Origin: an uncultured Bacteroidales bacterium | GTDB lineage: Bacteria > Bacteroidota > Bacteroidia > Bacteroidales > Bacteroidaceae | Reading direction: 5' to 3' | DNA length: 64,000 bases | Assembly (NCBI GenBank): GCA_902801325.1 | Contig: CADCHQ010000007.1 | Span: forward strand, 1 to 64,000 | In this document: piece by piece, positions 43,686-54,140 of the stretch | Numbering within the stretch: the first letter of the stretch is position 1 | Layout of the letters: every line of letters starts with the position of its first letter | Made by a program: the position numbers and the translations under genes | The notes under the pieces: generated by a model | What the model was told of the DNA's origin: nothing | Databases searched by the model: none | Seen by the model: only the letters and a program-made list of their open reading frames with translations

Positions 43686-45187
43686 CAGTGGCCTGCGCTT
43701 TGTGTCATTTGTTGGTTGGGATCTGGAATATCAATATATCGGAAGAAATAATAATAGGAACCGTTCACGCAGTCCTCATCGGATACCTCACCCCGCGTCT
43801 GAAACAGGCGTAGGGCCTGAGCATAAGGAACTGGTAGATTGCGGGCACGATGGTAATCAATCTCGCGAAGAACGATGTCGAAGTGTGGCAAATTCTTCTG
43901 TAACAGAAGACCGCAGAGAAGATAGTCCTGGGCAAGGGGCTGATTAGCGTCGGTATGTTGCACGAGGCGAACCATCTCGGAGCAGAAGGGATATCCGCCC
44001 ACGAAGTTATCGTCACGAAGCGGGCGTTCTATGGTTACCTCAGCCTTTTGCTTGGCAATCCGATTGCGCTGTTCTTCAACAAAACGACTATAGAAGGGCG
44101 CACGACTAAGAATCTTTAGATACTTCTCAGCAACGGCATACTCGCCTTCGCGAATGGAGTAGTCAACCATCTGGGTTAGAGAGCCAAAGCAACAAGCATC
44201 GAGACATAGGAGATAATACTCTTGTGCCTGATGGAAGCATTCGTCGTATAATCCGAGATTGCGGTAGAACAGGCGATTGAACTGGCAGGTATACGGGTTG
44301 CGCTCATGACGATAGAAGAAATCCTCTGGATTGTTTATGTTGTAACTAAAGAGATTATCAGGCAAAGTCCCTTGAGCCGCTTCGGCCAAAAGCAAATAGT
44401 TTTGCATCAACCTTTTATTGCCCACGCCCTTCCCACGTATGATGGAACGCAAGTCACTCCAGCGTTCTTCCTCTGCTGCACGCAAGACCTGAAGATATTG
44501 CTCTTGATCCACAAGTATACCGTCCCAAAGCGCAATAGGACTTCCCTCAGGGACGTATGTATATCGCATCTGGAAAGGAATGAAGGCGACCCTTTGGCTA
44601 TAAATGGGAGGAAGGAAGAACGTGCACGCTCCAAGTAAGGCAACTACGAGAGTATGAGTGCGACCTTTGTGGAGGAACCATTCGATGACTGCAAAAAGAA
44701 AGAAGAGCACAGCCAGCAAAGGCATACTAAGCAACAGGAAACCCAGTGGAATGAGTATGATGGCACATATCAGCCGAGCCCACCAACGTGGAAGTTTGCT
44801 ATAGGACAATAGCAGGAGGGACATAAAGAGAACCTGCAATTGCAAGTTGAGAGAGAAGGGCCAAAAGAGGAACAAAAGGAGAGAGGGAATCAGGGAAAGC
44901 CATCTCTTCAAGCCATTCTTCAGGACTATGTTCAAACACACAACAGTCAAGCAAGCAATAAACGCTTGTAGGAGAGCGGCTACCCAAGGCCAGCGGAACA
45001 ACTGAAACAAGAGACTTGTGACCCATGCCGTAAGTGCAGGCGGTTGGGCAAACTTGCTGAAGAAATAATCGGACGTAAATAGGAAGAAACTATCGAATTG
45101 CAACGAACGATACGTCTCAAAAAAGCAGAATGCCAAAGCCACATATGCCGGCACGAAAAGCAAGGCTACAAAGAGGGTCTTCTTCAT
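43685..45187 (-). CDS. DUF6057-like multipass membrane protein
   Basis: A 500-aa protein: about seven hydrophobic segments in the first 210 residues (for example LIPSLLLFLFWPFSLNLQLQVLFMSLLLLSY and FLLLSMPLLAVLFFLFAVIEWF), then a soluble helical region (about 220-480) with tetratricopeptide-like character (YDECFHQAQEYYLLCLDACCFG, EGEYAVAEKYLKILSRAPFYS). It resembles the DUF6057 family found in Bacteroides beside PD40 lipoproteins; function unknown. It is 125 nt downstream of the PD40 gene and probably in the same transcription unit. Confidence 0.7.
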   Translation of the reverse strand: MKKTLFVALLFVPAYVALAFCFFETYRSLQFDSFFLFTSDYFFSKFAQPPALTAWVTSLLFQLFRWPWVAALLQAFIACLTVVCLNIVLKNGLKRWLSLIPSLLLFLFWPFSLNLQLQVLFMSLLLLSYSKLPRWWARLICAIILIPLGFLLLSMPLLAVLFFLFAVIEWFLHKGRTHTLVVALLGACTFFLPPIYSQRVAFIPFQMRYTYVPEGSPIALWDGILVDQEQYLQVLRAAEEERWSDLRSIIRGKGVGNKRLMQNYLLLAEAAQGTLPDNLFSYNINNPEDFFYRHERNPYTCQFNRLFYRNLGLYDECFHQAQEYYLLCLDACCFGSLTQMVDYSIREGEYAVAEKYLKILSRAPFYSRFVEEQRNRIAKQKAEVTIERPLRDDNFVGGYPFCSEMVRLVQHTDANQPLAQDYLLCGLLLQKNLPHFDIVLREIDYHRARNLPVPYAQALRLFQTRGEVSDEDCVNGSYYYFFRYIDIPDPNQQMTQSAGH

Positions 45188-45312
45188 TTTGTCAATTCAT
45201 AATTTCTATATTCACTTGAGACTTTGTCTCGAGTCTGCTCACGCTCGGCCATGCTAAAGCATGCTTCGCATCGCACTCGCTCAATCGCAGACTTCATCAC
45301 GCCATCACTTCA

Positions 45313-46728
45313 TCACTTCTTAAACATTTTGGCCATCTCATCACGAGGGAATTCAATGGGTTCAAGGATAAACTCCGGTATGTTATAGGCCATCAAGAGC
45401 AGAGTATTCTGTTCCGGGCATCGTTGAGGCAAGAGGAAAGGACGCGACCACTTTTGTCCGTCCCAATGGGCTATGAAGAGACGAGTGAAGCGATCATCGA
45501 TGCGCTTCGAGGCAAACAAAAGCCAACGGCCGTTGCTGCTCCAGGCATGATAGCTCTCCATCTGGTCACTGTTTAGAGGTTGTGTGTCTACTGTATCGCG
45601 TGTCTCAAGGTCCATCATCTGGAAATCACTTTCGTTGTGATAGAGATTAAAGGCGCCACAGTCGGCAACTGTATAAATCATGTACCGTCCATCGGGGGAT
45701 ATGCGAGGCATAAGTGCCGTTCCTCCAAGTTCATGAGCGCTGTAAAGCGTGTCAACCTCTCCGAGCGAAGCATCCTGTTCATTAAAGGGAACTCGAATGA
45801 TGCTATAATGCATCTTATTGAATTCCTTTGGCATATTCACAGGCTTCGCCGTGCTGAAGAAAAGCCACTTGCCATCGGGTGAGAAGGCAGGGAATATCTC
45901 CTGGCTGTCCTCATTCATGAATCGTTCGTCATATATAACGCGATGCCCCTCGACATCATAGATAATGAGGTCGGACCATAAGTCATAAACCTCTATCTTA
46001 TCCTTACTCTGACCATAGAAACTCTGATGCGTGGAGTTGCTGGTGAATGCTATATAACGACCGGAAGGATGCCACATGTTGTACGACCCATGTTTGTGAG
46101 GTTCCATACTCTTTATGTCCACCTTTTCGAGCTTACCATTATGATATATGATTGTACCGCCACCTTCACCACGGGCATGCATCATGAAGTTGCTGGGATT
46201 GTAATTGGCAAAGGCATGACAATTGATGCATCCATCGTTTACTTGTGAGTTTTCGATAAGCGTACGCTCTTCCCATGAACTGAGGTTTCTTTCGTAGATG
46301 CCCATGCGATTCCAACCTTCATAACCGGGAGGCAGGAGACGATAGATGATCCACGGGTCAATGGAATCGGCAGACACATGAATGAGGAAAGGTTTGTAAG
46401 TGATGCCATCGGGATGCTCGGCATTCCATACGGAAGTCGTGACCTCGATATCACCCCCCTTAGCCGTCAGCTTTCGCCAATCGCGAAGACTAATATCGAT
46501 GTAATCCTTGCCTGACACTTCAACACATACATCGGTTCCATTTCGCAAGAAAGCCTGCATGTGCGTAGCCTCATCGATGCCAAAGTTAAGAGGGGCAATA
46601 TTGCACGGAACTGTTGCCTCAATGTAGTTAGGGAAGATTGGCGGGAGTTCGTTTGAGGATTCCTGCGCTTTCCTATGGCTACAAGCCATAAGCAACATAA
46701 CAGACAGAAGAAGCAATATCTTTCTCAT
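45313..46728 (-). CDS. PD40 beta-propeller lipoprotein with a CXXCH motif
   Basis: A 471-aa predicted lipoprotein (lipobox LLMAC, Cys16). The C-terminal two thirds contain TolB/PD40-like propeller repeats (WHPSGRYIAFTSNS, FPAFSPDGKWLFFSTA, RISPDGRYMIYTV, WSSNGRWLLFAS). Upstream, a single CINCH (Cys167, Cys170, His171) matches the heme-c attachment motif. Whether heme is attached is unknown. The ATG overlaps the histidine phosphatase stop by 4 nt, so the two are coupled. The role of the cluster (fasciclin, phosphatase, PD40, DUF6057) is not known to me. Confidence 0.8.
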   Translation of the reverse strand: MRKILLLLSVMLLMACSHRKAQESSNELPPIFPNYIEATVPCNIAPLNFGIDEATHMQAFLRNGTDVCVEVSGKDYIDISLRDWRKLTAKGGDIEVTTSVWNAEHPDGITYKPFLIHVSADSIDPWIIYRLLPPGYEGWNRMGIYERNLSSWEERTLIENSQVNDGCINCHAFANYNPSNFMMHARGEGGGTIIYHNGKLEKVDIKSMEPHKHGSYNMWHPSGRYIAFTSNSTHQSFYGQSKDKIEVYDLWSDLIIYDVEGHRVIYDERFMNEDSQEIFPAFSPDGKWLFFSTAKPVNMPKEFNKMHYSIIRVPFNEQDASLGEVDTLYSAHELGGTALMPRISPDGRYMIYTVADCGAFNLYHNESDFQMMDLETRDTVDTQPLNSDQMESYHAWSSNGRWLLFASKRIDDRFTRLFIAHWDGQKWSRPFLLPQRCPEQNTLLLMAYNIPEFILEPIEFPRDEMAKMFKK

Positions 46729-48014
46729 CTGCCTGCTGAAAGTTTCTTTAGGAAGAAGTTGCGCACATCTGCCCAGCGATAATAAGGACCTGCAACTGGC
46801 GTGAGAGGCAACGTCTGCTCATGTTCGTTGAGCATGGCCTTGACAAGGATGTCACCAGGCTTACCTTTCTTGGGGCGATAGAATACCAACTGAATATTCG
46901 AGGCCATAGGGAAGATGCGATAGTTGGCCCATACTTGGTCGAGAGTATCAAGGCGATCGAGGCCAACCTCTGGATAGCATGAGCCCAGTTCCATAAGCGC
47001 AGCCAAAGGCATGACACATACTTCGTGACCAAAGCGCAGAGTGGCACCATGGAAATTCTTTTGAGTCACAATCGTATCAGCCGTTTCTACGAAATTACGA
47101 AGCAAATTGTCCTGTGAATGGGGAGCCTGACCGCTTGAGTGGTCGAGATACCAATCGATATTATGTATACGCCAAAGGTCATAAAGTTCATCTTCGGTAA
47201 AGAGGTCATAGAGGTCAGGTGCATTATCATGGCTCTGCATGTTGCTGCAAATGTCAAAAACGCGTCTCATGAAGGAACCTGCATCTACGCTATCACGAAC
47301 GAAAGCCTCATCATTGAATATCACCTTGGAGAGGCGTTCGGGATGTGTGTATTCACGCTTATAGTCAAAGGTTACTTGCTTGCGTTTCTCGCGGTTCGCA
47401 TCACGAATCCAACGCTCGTGAGGTTCCTTGTTGAGATAATATTGGAATGCCTGACTAACATCATTATGGATGCGAAGACGGGGATTAAATGCACATATCT
47501 CCTCACACTCTGCCACCATTGAAAGGATGCAACGGATGACAACCGTACTGCGAGCATCGACCTGACTATTTTTTGCCCCAAAGATTTCAGGGAAGTGTTC
47601 AGTCATGCGTCGCCCTATGCGATGATGCTGACGCTCACCCACAGTAGTGAGATCGCCACGACGGTCTATAGTGGTCTTATAGAATTCATCCAATTGCTGG
47701 CGAAGGAGTTCACCACGTCCCGTAAGCATTCCTTGCTCATGTGCCTTGGCCAGAACCTTCATGGCATCGGTGTATTCCCATTCACCAATAAGCCATCGAC
47801 TACCATGACGCCCGTAATGAGTCAGGTAAAAAGGCTCGTAACCCTTAGGTGCAGGTGTAAGGGCTTCTGTTGGATCGATGTATGCAAGAAAGTTACTGGC
47901 AGACAGGAGGTGGTTCTCATGAATCTCTTGGCGAGCCTTTGTCCAGTTCTGCTGGCCAGAAACCATTAGCGACGACAAGATGAATGCCGTCGCTAAGATT
48001 GTTCTATAATTCAT
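46725..48014 (-). CDS. Histidine-type phosphatase (MINPP/phytase-like), exported
   Basis: A 429-aa protein of histidine phosphatase clade 2. A signal peptide (cut after VSG, near residue 20) precedes the catalytic motif YLTHYGRHGSRW (Arg69, His70) and the second catalytic pair His330-Glu331 in RFGHEVCV, where the family usually has HD or HAE. This agrees with multiple inositol polyphosphate phosphatases of gut Bacteroidales, so phytate or another phosphate ester is a possible substrate. It lies 31 nt downstream of the fasciclin gene. Confidence 0.9.
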   Translation of the reverse strand: MNYRTILATAFILSSLMVSGQQNWTKARQEIHENHLLSASNFLAYIDPTEALTPAPKGYEPFYLTHYGRHGSRWLIGEWEYTDAMKVLAKAHEQGMLTGRGELLRQQLDEFYKTTIDRRGDLTTVGERQHHRIGRRMTEHFPEIFGAKNSQVDARSTVVIRCILSMVAECEEICAFNPRLRIHNDVSQAFQYYLNKEPHERWIRDANREKRKQVTFDYKREYTHPERLSKVIFNDEAFVRDSVDAGSFMRRVFDICSNMQSHDNAPDLYDLFTEDELYDLWRIHNIDWYLDHSSGQAPHSQDNLLRNFVETADTIVTQKNFHGATLRFGHEVCVMPLAALMELGSCYPEVGLDRLDTLDQVWANYRIFPMASNIQLVFYRPKKGKPGDILVKAMLNEHEQTLPLTPVAGPYYRWADVRNFFLKKLSAGR

Positions 48015-48045
48015 ATACTAATACTTTAAACATTGAAATAGCGCT

Positions 48046-50175
48046 TTACCAAATGTCCTCGGGTTCGTAGGGATTATCATATACTTCCTTTGGACATAGT
48101 TCGATAAAGTCCATATAGAATTGCTTAGACTTGTCATCAAGCACATTCTTGAAGCGCACGTAATAGACCTCATCTGGATCCATGGTGGCAGTAACAATAA
48201 TGCGTCGAGTGGTATACTCGCAATCACGAGCTGTCCAAGAACGGTTCGTAAGCAGGTTGTAGTAGGCAGGGCCTTTCATGAAGCCATTGGCACGCATCTT
48301 CTTATCCACCTCGGCATTGTAGTCGTCATCATCCGTATCCTCTTCCCATCCAACAATACTGGGCAAGTCACCAGCACCAGTGTGGCGATATAGGCCACCC
48401 ATACGTAGGTCAAGAGGAATACCCTGTGCAGGCAAGTTCTTTTTATCCGTGCCAAAATAAACCTGACACATGCTTCGATAGCTTGAACCTGCACCCACAA
48501 GATAGCGAATCTCATAGGTTGTACGACGAGGAACAGGCGGGAGACGGAAGGTAAGCTCATAACAACCAATGACATTCAACTCGTCACCTTGATAGTTTGC
48601 CCAGTTGGAACCACGACCCGACAGATAATTGAACATACTCTCCGAACCAATTTCCACATCTGCCAGATAGGAATATTCCTCGTTGGTAGGTATATAGATG
48701 TGCTTTGTCTTCTGTGTACCCACCAAATCAGGACGGAGGTCATTGTTCATGAACTCGGGGAAGATGCTGGTAATGTCGAAACGCATACGCGTACGGAGGA
48801 AATTATCACGTGTGTTATCGTCATAAGCCAATACGCGATTGATTGGGTAAATGATACCATTGACCAAAGAAAGGTCTTCCATATTCTCAGGTATGTCAAT
48901 GGGAACACCTTCCTTACCTGGGTCACATCCATTTTCCTTATAGTTGCCGTGACGTCCATTGTTCAAACGTGGGAAGCGATTCAAGTAGAAACCATCAGGA
49001 CCACTAGGACCTGCCTCATATATCTTCAGCAGACGACGCTTACCCATGGTTGTGTATATCTCCCATACAGGAATAGTATAAGCACCGGGATTTGCCCAAT
49101 ACCAATTCTTCTCCGTAAAGTGAATGGTCAACTTATTCTTGGGCAAGCGCATGGGCAGCATATGGTACGTGATAAACTGATTGAGAGCATTATTTACGTC
49201 CTTATAGTTATTATCATCAACGGCACCCGGACAAAGGTTCTCCTTCTGAATGTAATCACGTATATCTTGGATGGTAATATCCTTAGCAGGCTTTCCAATG
49301 GTGTTTGACCAGAACTCGTCAGTTTCGGCAAAGATGGTGAACCCATATTTGCGATGTTCCGGTGTGTAGCTTGGACAGTATTCTGTGGGAACACCAGAGA
49401 CACTGGGAGCAATCTGTTCGGTCTGATACAAATCTTCATACACTTCGTCCTTTTCTTTACTTAGTGTATCAAGCAAGTCACAGGCTTGCAACAAGCGGGC
49501 CGTAACTAAGAATCCTTCCTTCTGGCTGTCAATCATTCCATGGAAGATGTCGCCCAGCGTTTCATTACTGGGAGCAATAACATTATGCATACCATGGATG
49601 AAACCATTGATGGCAGGGATGTCACGATTCTTCATGGACATCAAGTTGATACCATTGATGTAGATGCTATCGGGTTCTACCTTACCATAATTGACACGCA
49701 ACTTACGTTCATTCATATTGGCCAAACCAAACTCATCGTTCTCATTGGGGAAGGAAGAAGTCTGGTAGGGATCTATGTCATCGCCACCATCGATGATGCT
49801 GTTGAAGACAATAACTTTGTAGATGGAATCCAGCTTAACGGGGTCGGTGAAACTATCCCATGAAGGCTCGGAGATAATGTCACGTGCCACAAGAGAGTCA
49901 AGGTAAGCTTGAATAGCATCATTATCAGGAGCAAACACAGTATAGTTACCACGGGCTGAAAGCAACTGGCGAAGGGTACTCTCTGAACGGCGGCTCACTT
50001 TGACCTCGCCCAAAATACGCAGGTACTCACTATATTGTTCATGCTTCTCCAAGTAACTGGTTATAGTTTCCTCCTTGAAGGTGTAACGGTCCGACATATC
50101 GATGTTCTCAGTACAAGAAGCGAACAACAATACCGAAGCAACCATTGCAAAGAAATGAGGTTTCATGTTCTTCAT
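48046..50175 (-). CDS. Fasciclin-domain lipoprotein
   Basis: A surface or periplasmic lipoprotein of about 709 aa. The start at 50175 (MKNMKPHFFAMVASVLLFASC) gives a clean lipobox; the frame continues to 50223 but that crosses the -7 box. A FAS1 domain begins near residue 50 (YSEYLRILGEVKVSRRSEST, then NYTVFAPDNDAIQAYLDSL and later INGFIHGMHNVI); a second diverged FAS1-like segment lies near residues 230-430 (KYGFTIFAETDEFW ... LVNGIIYPINRVLAYDD). The C-terminal about 230 residues (YELTFRLPPVPRRTTYEIRY ... FKNVLDDKSKQFYMDFIEL) look like a beta-sandwich. Probably adhesive; first gene of its cluster. Confidence 0.88.
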   Translation of the reverse strand: MKNMKPHFFAMVASVLLFASCTENIDMSDRYTFKEETITSYLEKHEQYSEYLRILGEVKVSRRSESTLRQLLSARGNYTVFAPDNDAIQAYLDSLVARDIISEPSWDSFTDPVKLDSIYKVIVFNSIIDGGDDIDPYQTSSFPNENDEFGLANMNERKLRVNYGKVEPDSIYINGINLMSMKNRDIPAINGFIHGMHNVIAPSNETLGDIFHGMIDSQKEGFLVTARLLQACDLLDTLSKEKDEVYEDLYQTEQIAPSVSGVPTEYCPSYTPEHRKYGFTIFAETDEFWSNTIGKPAKDITIQDIRDYIQKENLCPGAVDDNNYKDVNNALNQFITYHMLPMRLPKNKLTIHFTEKNWYWANPGAYTIPVWEIYTTMGKRRLLKIYEAGPSGPDGFYLNRFPRLNNGRHGNYKENGCDPGKEGVPIDIPENMEDLSLVNGIIYPINRVLAYDDNTRDNFLRTRMRFDITSIFPEFMNNDLRPDLVGTQKTKHIYIPTNEEYSYLADVEIGSESMFNYLSGRGSNWANYQGDELNVIGCYELTFRLPPVPRRTTYEIRYLVGAGSSYRSMCQVYFGTDKKNLPAQGIPLDLRMGGLYRHTGAGDLPSIVGWEEDTDDDDYNAEVDKKMRANGFMKGPAYYNLLTNRSWTARDCEYTTRRIIVTATMDPDEVYYVRFKNVLDDKSKQFYMDFIELCPKEVYDNPYEPEDIW

Positions 50176-50193
50176 ATTATTAGTATTTGGCGA

Positions 50194-50201
50194 CAAATAT
50201 A
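50194..50201 (-). promoter_or_regulatory. -7 box of the fasciclin gene cluster
   Basis: TATATTTG on the minus strand, 19 nt before the chosen ATG. Confidence 0.6.
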
Positions 50202-50221
50202 CAAATAAGAATGGAGAATGC

Positions 50222-50248
50222 AAAAAAAAAGCACGGATTTCTCCGTGC
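50222..50248 (-). terminator. Terminator of the methylmalonyl-CoA decarboxylase operon
   Basis: On the minus strand GCACGGA and TCCGTGC form a 7-bp stem with a 4-nt loop followed by about nine T residues, 24 nt after the stop of the beta subunit. Confidence 0.9.
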
Positions 50249-50271
50249 CTTCCTTAATATTTGTGTTTACT

Positions 50272-51567
50272 TTATCCAAGGAAACTGAGCAGTATACCTG
50301 CTGCAACTGCCGAACCTATGACGCCTGCCACATTGGGACCCATAGCGTGCATTAGCAGGAAGTTACGTGGATCGGCCTTCTGTCCCTCGACCTGACTAAC
50401 GCGAGCGGCCATTGGGACGGCACTAACACCTGCAGAACCGATGAGCGGATTAATCTTCTTCTTCAGGAAGAGATTCATCAGCTTGGCCATGAGGACGCCA
50501 CCTGCGGAACCTATGCCAAAGGCAACGATACCAACACAGAGGATACCCAGAGTCTGCCAGTTCATGAACGATGTGGCTGTTGCCGTTGCACCTACGGTAA
50601 GGCCCAGACAGATGACAACGATATTGTTCAACTCATTCTGTGCAGCTTTGCTCAAACGCTCAACCACACCACTCTCTTTCATCAGATTACCCAACATCAA
50701 ACAGCCGATAAGTGTACCTGCTGAAGGCACTATCAGTGAAACGACGATGGCAACAATGATAGGAAACATTATTTTCTCTTTCTTAGACACCGTACGCAGC
50801 TGTTCCATACGAATCATGCGTTCTTTCTTAGTTGTAAGTGCACGCATAATGGGGGGCTGGATAACAGGCACCAAAGCCATGTAGCTATATGCCGCTACTG
50901 CAATGGGACCCAACAACTCAGGAGCCAGCTTACTGGTAAGGAAAATAGCTGTGGGACCGTCTGCGCCGCCAATGATACCAATAGAGGCTGCCTGTTTCAT
51001 GGTAAAGCCAAAGATGGGCAGATCCATCTGTGTTACCAAGAAGGTAGCGAAGATACCTAACTGAGCAGCAGCACCAAGAATCAAACTCTTGGGATTGGCA
51101 ATCAGGGGACCAAAGTCGGTCATAGCACCAACACCAAGGAATATGAGACAGGGATATACACCGGCCTTAACACCTATGTAGAGGATGTCTAGCAATCCAC
51201 CATGTGCCATGATATAACCATAGCTGTGATAGTTAGGGCTTGCAGGATTCAGGAATTCATTGTTCCACATTTCAGAATCGAACAAACCAGCACCAGGCAG
51301 ATTGGTGAGGATCATACCAAAGGCTATGGGCAGGAGCAACAGAGGCTCATACTCTTTCTTGATGGCCAAATAGAGCAGGAAGCAGCCAAGAAGTATCATT
51401 ACGGCATTCTTCCATCCCTCGCCATAGAAGAAGGATACAACACCCATCTCCTCAAAGAACTTGCTTACACCCGCTTCTGCACTGAAGCCAGCAGCCATCA
51501 AAGGCGCGGCAACCAGCAGGAACAGAGCCAGCAAACTAAAGAACTTTATCTTTTTCATAATTGTCAA
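50272..51567 (-). CDS. Na+-translocating decarboxylase beta subunit
   Basis: A 431-aa membrane subunit (OadB/MmdB family) that couples decarboxylation of carboxybiotin to Na+ export. Family motifs include [69 protein letters not shown] and the C-terminal [21 protein letters not shown], with the known conserved Asp in GGADGP. A signal-like N-terminus ([22 protein letters not shown]) is common in Bacteroidota homologues. Met4 is a possible start. Last gene of the operon. Confidence 0.95.
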   Translation of the reverse strand: MTIMKKIKFFSLLALFLLVAAPLMAAGFSAEAGVSKFFEEMGVVSFFYGEGWKNAVMILLGCFLLYLAIKKEYEPLLLLPIAFGMILTNLPGAGLFDSEMWNNEFLNPASPNYHSYGYIMAHGGLLDILYIGVKAGVYPCLIFLGVGAMTDFGPLIANPKSLILGAAAQLGIFATFLVTQMDLPIFGFTMKQAASIGIIGGADGPTAIFLTSKLAPELLGPIAVAAYSYMALVPVIQPPIMRALTTKKERMIRMEQLRTVSKKEKIMFPIIVAIVVSLIVPSAGTLIGCLMLGNLMKESGVVERLSKAAQNELNNIVVICLGLTVGATATATSFMNWQTLGILCVGIVAFGIGSAGGVLMAKLMNLFLKKKINPLIGSAGVSAVPMAARVSQVEGQKADPRNFLLMHAMGPNVAGVIGSAVAAGILLSFLG

Positions 51568-51596
51568 TTATCGATTACCAATTGTCAATTACAAAA

Positions 51597-52037
51597 TCAA
51601 CCAATTTCGATTAAGGCATCGCCCGACTGAACCTGGGCACCCTGCTGCACGAGAATAGCCTTTACTGTACCGTCGCTCTCAGCGGTAATGTTGTTGGCCA
51701 TCTTCATGGCTTCCATGACAATAACTGTCTGACCGGCCTTCACTTGGTCGCCTTCCTTCACCTCAATGCTTGTGATAACACCAGGCAGAGGAGCAGTAAT
51801 GGCGGTACCAGCGCCGCTAGCCTTCTTGGGAGCAGCGGGAGCGGCTGCAGGAGCAGCAACAGGAGCAGCTGCAGCTGCGGGCTTAACGGGTTGAACTTTA
51901 GGAGCGGCAGCTACGTGTCCGGGAACTTCCACTTCGTAGGCCTTACCATTAACAGTCACAGCCAGCTTACCGTCTTCCTTTTCTTCTACGTTAGCCGTAT
52001 ACTCTGTGCCGTCTATCTTAAACTTGAAATCTTGCAT
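51597..52037 (-). CDS. Biotin carboxyl carrier subunit of the decarboxylase
   Basis: A 146-aa biotin carrier (MmdC/OadA C-terminal type). An N-terminal beta region (MQDFKFKIDGTEYTANVEE) and an Ala/Pro-rich flexible linker (about 50-72, PAAAAAPVAAPAAAPAAP) lead to the biotinyl domain with the biotin lysine in VIVMEAMKMANNI. It moves CO2 from the carboxyltransferase to the membrane subunit. It is 29 nt upstream of the beta subunit; the gap has AATTGTCAATT-type filler. Confidence 0.95.
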   Translation of the reverse strand: MQDFKFKIDGTEYTANVEEKEDGKLAVTVNGKAYEVEVPGHVAAAPKVQPVKPAAAAAPVAAPAAAPAAPKKASGAGTAITAPLPGVITSIEVKEGDQVKAGQTVIVMEAMKMANNITAESDGTVKAILVQQGAQVQSGDALIEIG

Positions 52038-52162
52038 AAATTAGCCTCCCCCAGCCCCTCCCGAGGAGGGGTGTGCCAATATTTGGGGGAATGGCACGAT
52101 TGTTAATAAATCTTCTTTATAATTTCTTTACTACCCCCTCTTAGAGGGGGAAAGGGGAAGGT

Positions 52163-52489
52163 CTAAAGCCTCTCGTTCAGTTCCTCGTGCCAGAGCGAAT
52201 GCTCGTTGACGTGAATGGTTAAGACACCACTTTCATCGTCATGACGGCCATTCATATAGAGATATACAGCCAAAGCAACTGCGGCCTCGTCGGCCTTGGA
52301 ACCTTTTTGTTCAGACTTGGAACCTACTGCGGCCACCTGAGCCACTGCAGGCTTCTCCTTATTACCTCGGGCAACAAGGCTGAATACCACCAGCACACAT
52401 ACGAGCAGAATCAGGATGGTGAATACCACTCCCACACTGATGCCGGCCATCGTCCATGCTTGTCCCCAATCGGTTGTTAATAGAGTCAT
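52163..52489 (-). CDS. OadG-like small subunit of the decarboxylase
   Basis: A 108-aa protein with one N-terminal membrane helix (GISVGVVFTILILLVCVLVVFSLVA) and a polar Lys/Glu/Ala C-terminus, the layout of OadG/MmdD gamma-delta subunits that hold the complex together. The last part (AVALAVYLYMNGRHDDESGVLTI) is typical of Bacteroidota versions. The 125-nt gap to the biotin gene contains two GC-rich palindromes (about 52045-52075 and 52130-52162). Confidence 0.88.
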   Translation of the reverse strand: MTLLTTDWGQAWTMAGISVGVVFTILILLVCVLVVFSLVARGNKEKPAVAQVAAVGSKSEQKGSKADEAAVALAVYLYMNGRHDDESGVLTIHVNEHSLWHEELNERL

Positions 52490-52522
52490 ATTAGTAACAA
52501 ATTACGAGTTATGAGTTACGAA

Positions 52523-54094
52523 TTACAGAGGAATGTTTCCGTGCTTCTTGGCAGGATTGTGCAACTTCTTGTTCTCCAGTTGAGTGAGGGCACGAATGAT
52601 GCGGAAGCGAGTATTGCGTGGTTCGATAACGTCATCAATGTAACCGTAGCGGGCAGCATTGTAGGGGTTAGCGAAGAGCTTGTTGTACTCCTCTTCCTTC
52701 TCCTTGATGAAGGCCTTAGCCTCGTCCACCTTACCCTCTTCTTTCAGGGCCTTGGCTTCCTTAGCATAGAGGACAGAAGCTGCACCTGCAGCACCCATCA
52801 CAGCAATTTCAGCAGAGGGCCATGCATAGTTCATATCGCCACGCAACTGCTTACAGCTCATCACGATGTGAGAACCACCATAAGACTTACGCAAAGTAAC
52901 GGTAACCTTAGGCACTGTGCACTCGCCGAAGGCATAAAGCAGCTTAGCACCATGCAGAATTACAGCATTGTATTCCTGACCGGTACCAGGGAGGAAACCG
53001 GGAACGTCAACGAGTGTGACGATGGGGATATTGAAAGCGTCGCAGAAACGTACGAAACGTGCGCCCTTACGGCTTGAGTTGCTATCCAGCACGCCTGCCA
53101 TAACCATAGGCTGGTTGGCCACGATGCCGACGCTTTCACCATTGAAGCGAGCGAAGCCCACGATAATGTTCTTGGCAAAGTTAGGCTGAACCTCGAAGAA
53201 CTCACCATTATCGACGATGCCAGCGATAACCTGATACATGTCGTATGCCTTATTCGTATCCTCTGGGATAATCTCGTTCAGGAAGTCTTCCTTACGATCG
53301 ATGGGGTCAGTGCATTCTACACGTGGAGTCTTCTCCAGGTTGTTCTGGGGAATGTACGATACGAGTTGCTTAATCATGGCCATAGCCTCTTCCTCGGTCT
53401 TGGCAGTGAAGTGAGTCACACCCGACTTTGTAGAGTGTACGCTGGCACCACCCAGTTGCTCCTGAGTCACGTCCTCACCCAGTACGGTCTTAACCACGGC
53501 GGGACCAGTAAGGAACATGTAAGAGGTGTTCTCCATCATCAGGGTGAAGTCGGTCAAAGCAGGGCTATAAACGGCACCACCAGCACAGGGACCCATGATG
53601 GCCGATATCTGAGGAATGACACCCGATGCCATGATGTTGCGCTGGAAGATTTCAGAATAACCAGCCAAGGCGTTGATGCCTTCCTGCAGGCGTGCACCGC
53701 CTGAGTCATTAAGACCAATCACAGGAGCACCTACCTTCATGGCGATGTCCATAATCTTGCAGATCTTCGAGGCAAGCATCTCAGACAAGGAGCCTGCTGA
53801 TACGGTGAAGTCCTGGGCAAACACATAAACCAGACGTCCGCCAATAGTACCGCAACCGGTAACAACGCCGTCGCCCAGATAGTGCTTTTTGTCCATACCG
53901 AAGTTGGTGCAACGGTGCTGGACAAACATGTCCATTTCTTCGAACGAACCCTCGTCAAGCAGCATAGCTATACGCTCACGGGCAGTATACTTACCCTTTT
54001 GGTGCTGCTTCTCAATCGCTTTCTCGCCACCGCCCACACGAGCTTTGGCACGGAGTTCGATAAGTTCTCCGATTTTCTCTTGTTGTTTGCTCAT
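52523..54094 (-). CDS. mmdA: Methylmalonyl-CoA decarboxylase alpha (carboxyltransferase) subunit
   Basis: A 523-aa acyl-CoA carboxyltransferase. Motifs: [40 protein letters not shown], the oxyanion-hole Gly pairs in [18 protein letters not shown] and [15 protein letters not shown], and [15 protein letters not shown]. With the OadG-, biotin- and OadB-like subunits it forms the membrane methylmalonyl-CoA decarboxylase, which converts (S)-methylmalonyl-CoA to propionyl-CoA and pumps Na+, completing succinate-to-propionate fermentation. It is first in the operon with its own promoter; the usual neighbour methylmalonyl-CoA epimerase is absent. Confidence 0.94.
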   Translation of the reverse strand: MSKQQEKIGELIELRAKARVGGGEKAIEKQHQKGKYTARERIAMLLDEGSFEEMDMFVQHRCTNFGMDKKHYLGDGVVTGCGTIGGRLVYVFAQDFTVSAGSLSEMLASKICKIMDIAMKVGAPVIGLNDSGGARLQEGINALAGYSEIFQRNIMASGVIPQISAIMGPCAGGAVYSPALTDFTLMMENTSYMFLTGPAVVKTVLGEDVTQEQLGGASVHSTKSGVTHFTAKTEEEAMAMIKQLVSYIPQNNLEKTPRVECTDPIDRKEDFLNEIIPEDTNKAYDMYQVIAGIVDNGEFFEVQPNFAKNIIVGFARFNGESVGIVANQPMVMAGVLDSNSSRKGARFVRFCDAFNIPIVTLVDVPGFLPGTGQEYNAVILHGAKLLYAFGECTVPKVTVTLRKSYGGSHIVMSCKQLRGDMNYAWPSAEIAVMGAAGAASVLYAKEAKALKEEGKVDEAKAFIKEKEEEYNKLFANPYNAARYGYIDDVIEPRNTRFRIIRALTQLENKKLHNPAKKHGNIPL

Positions 54095-54140
54095 CTTGTA
54101 AAATGAATTATATAAATAATGTATTGTCGAAATTCGCGTA

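Noticed and set aside
48589..49308. 239-aa plus-strand frame opposite the fasciclin gene
   Set aside because: Antisense shadow; the minus-strand FAS1 motifs are convincing.
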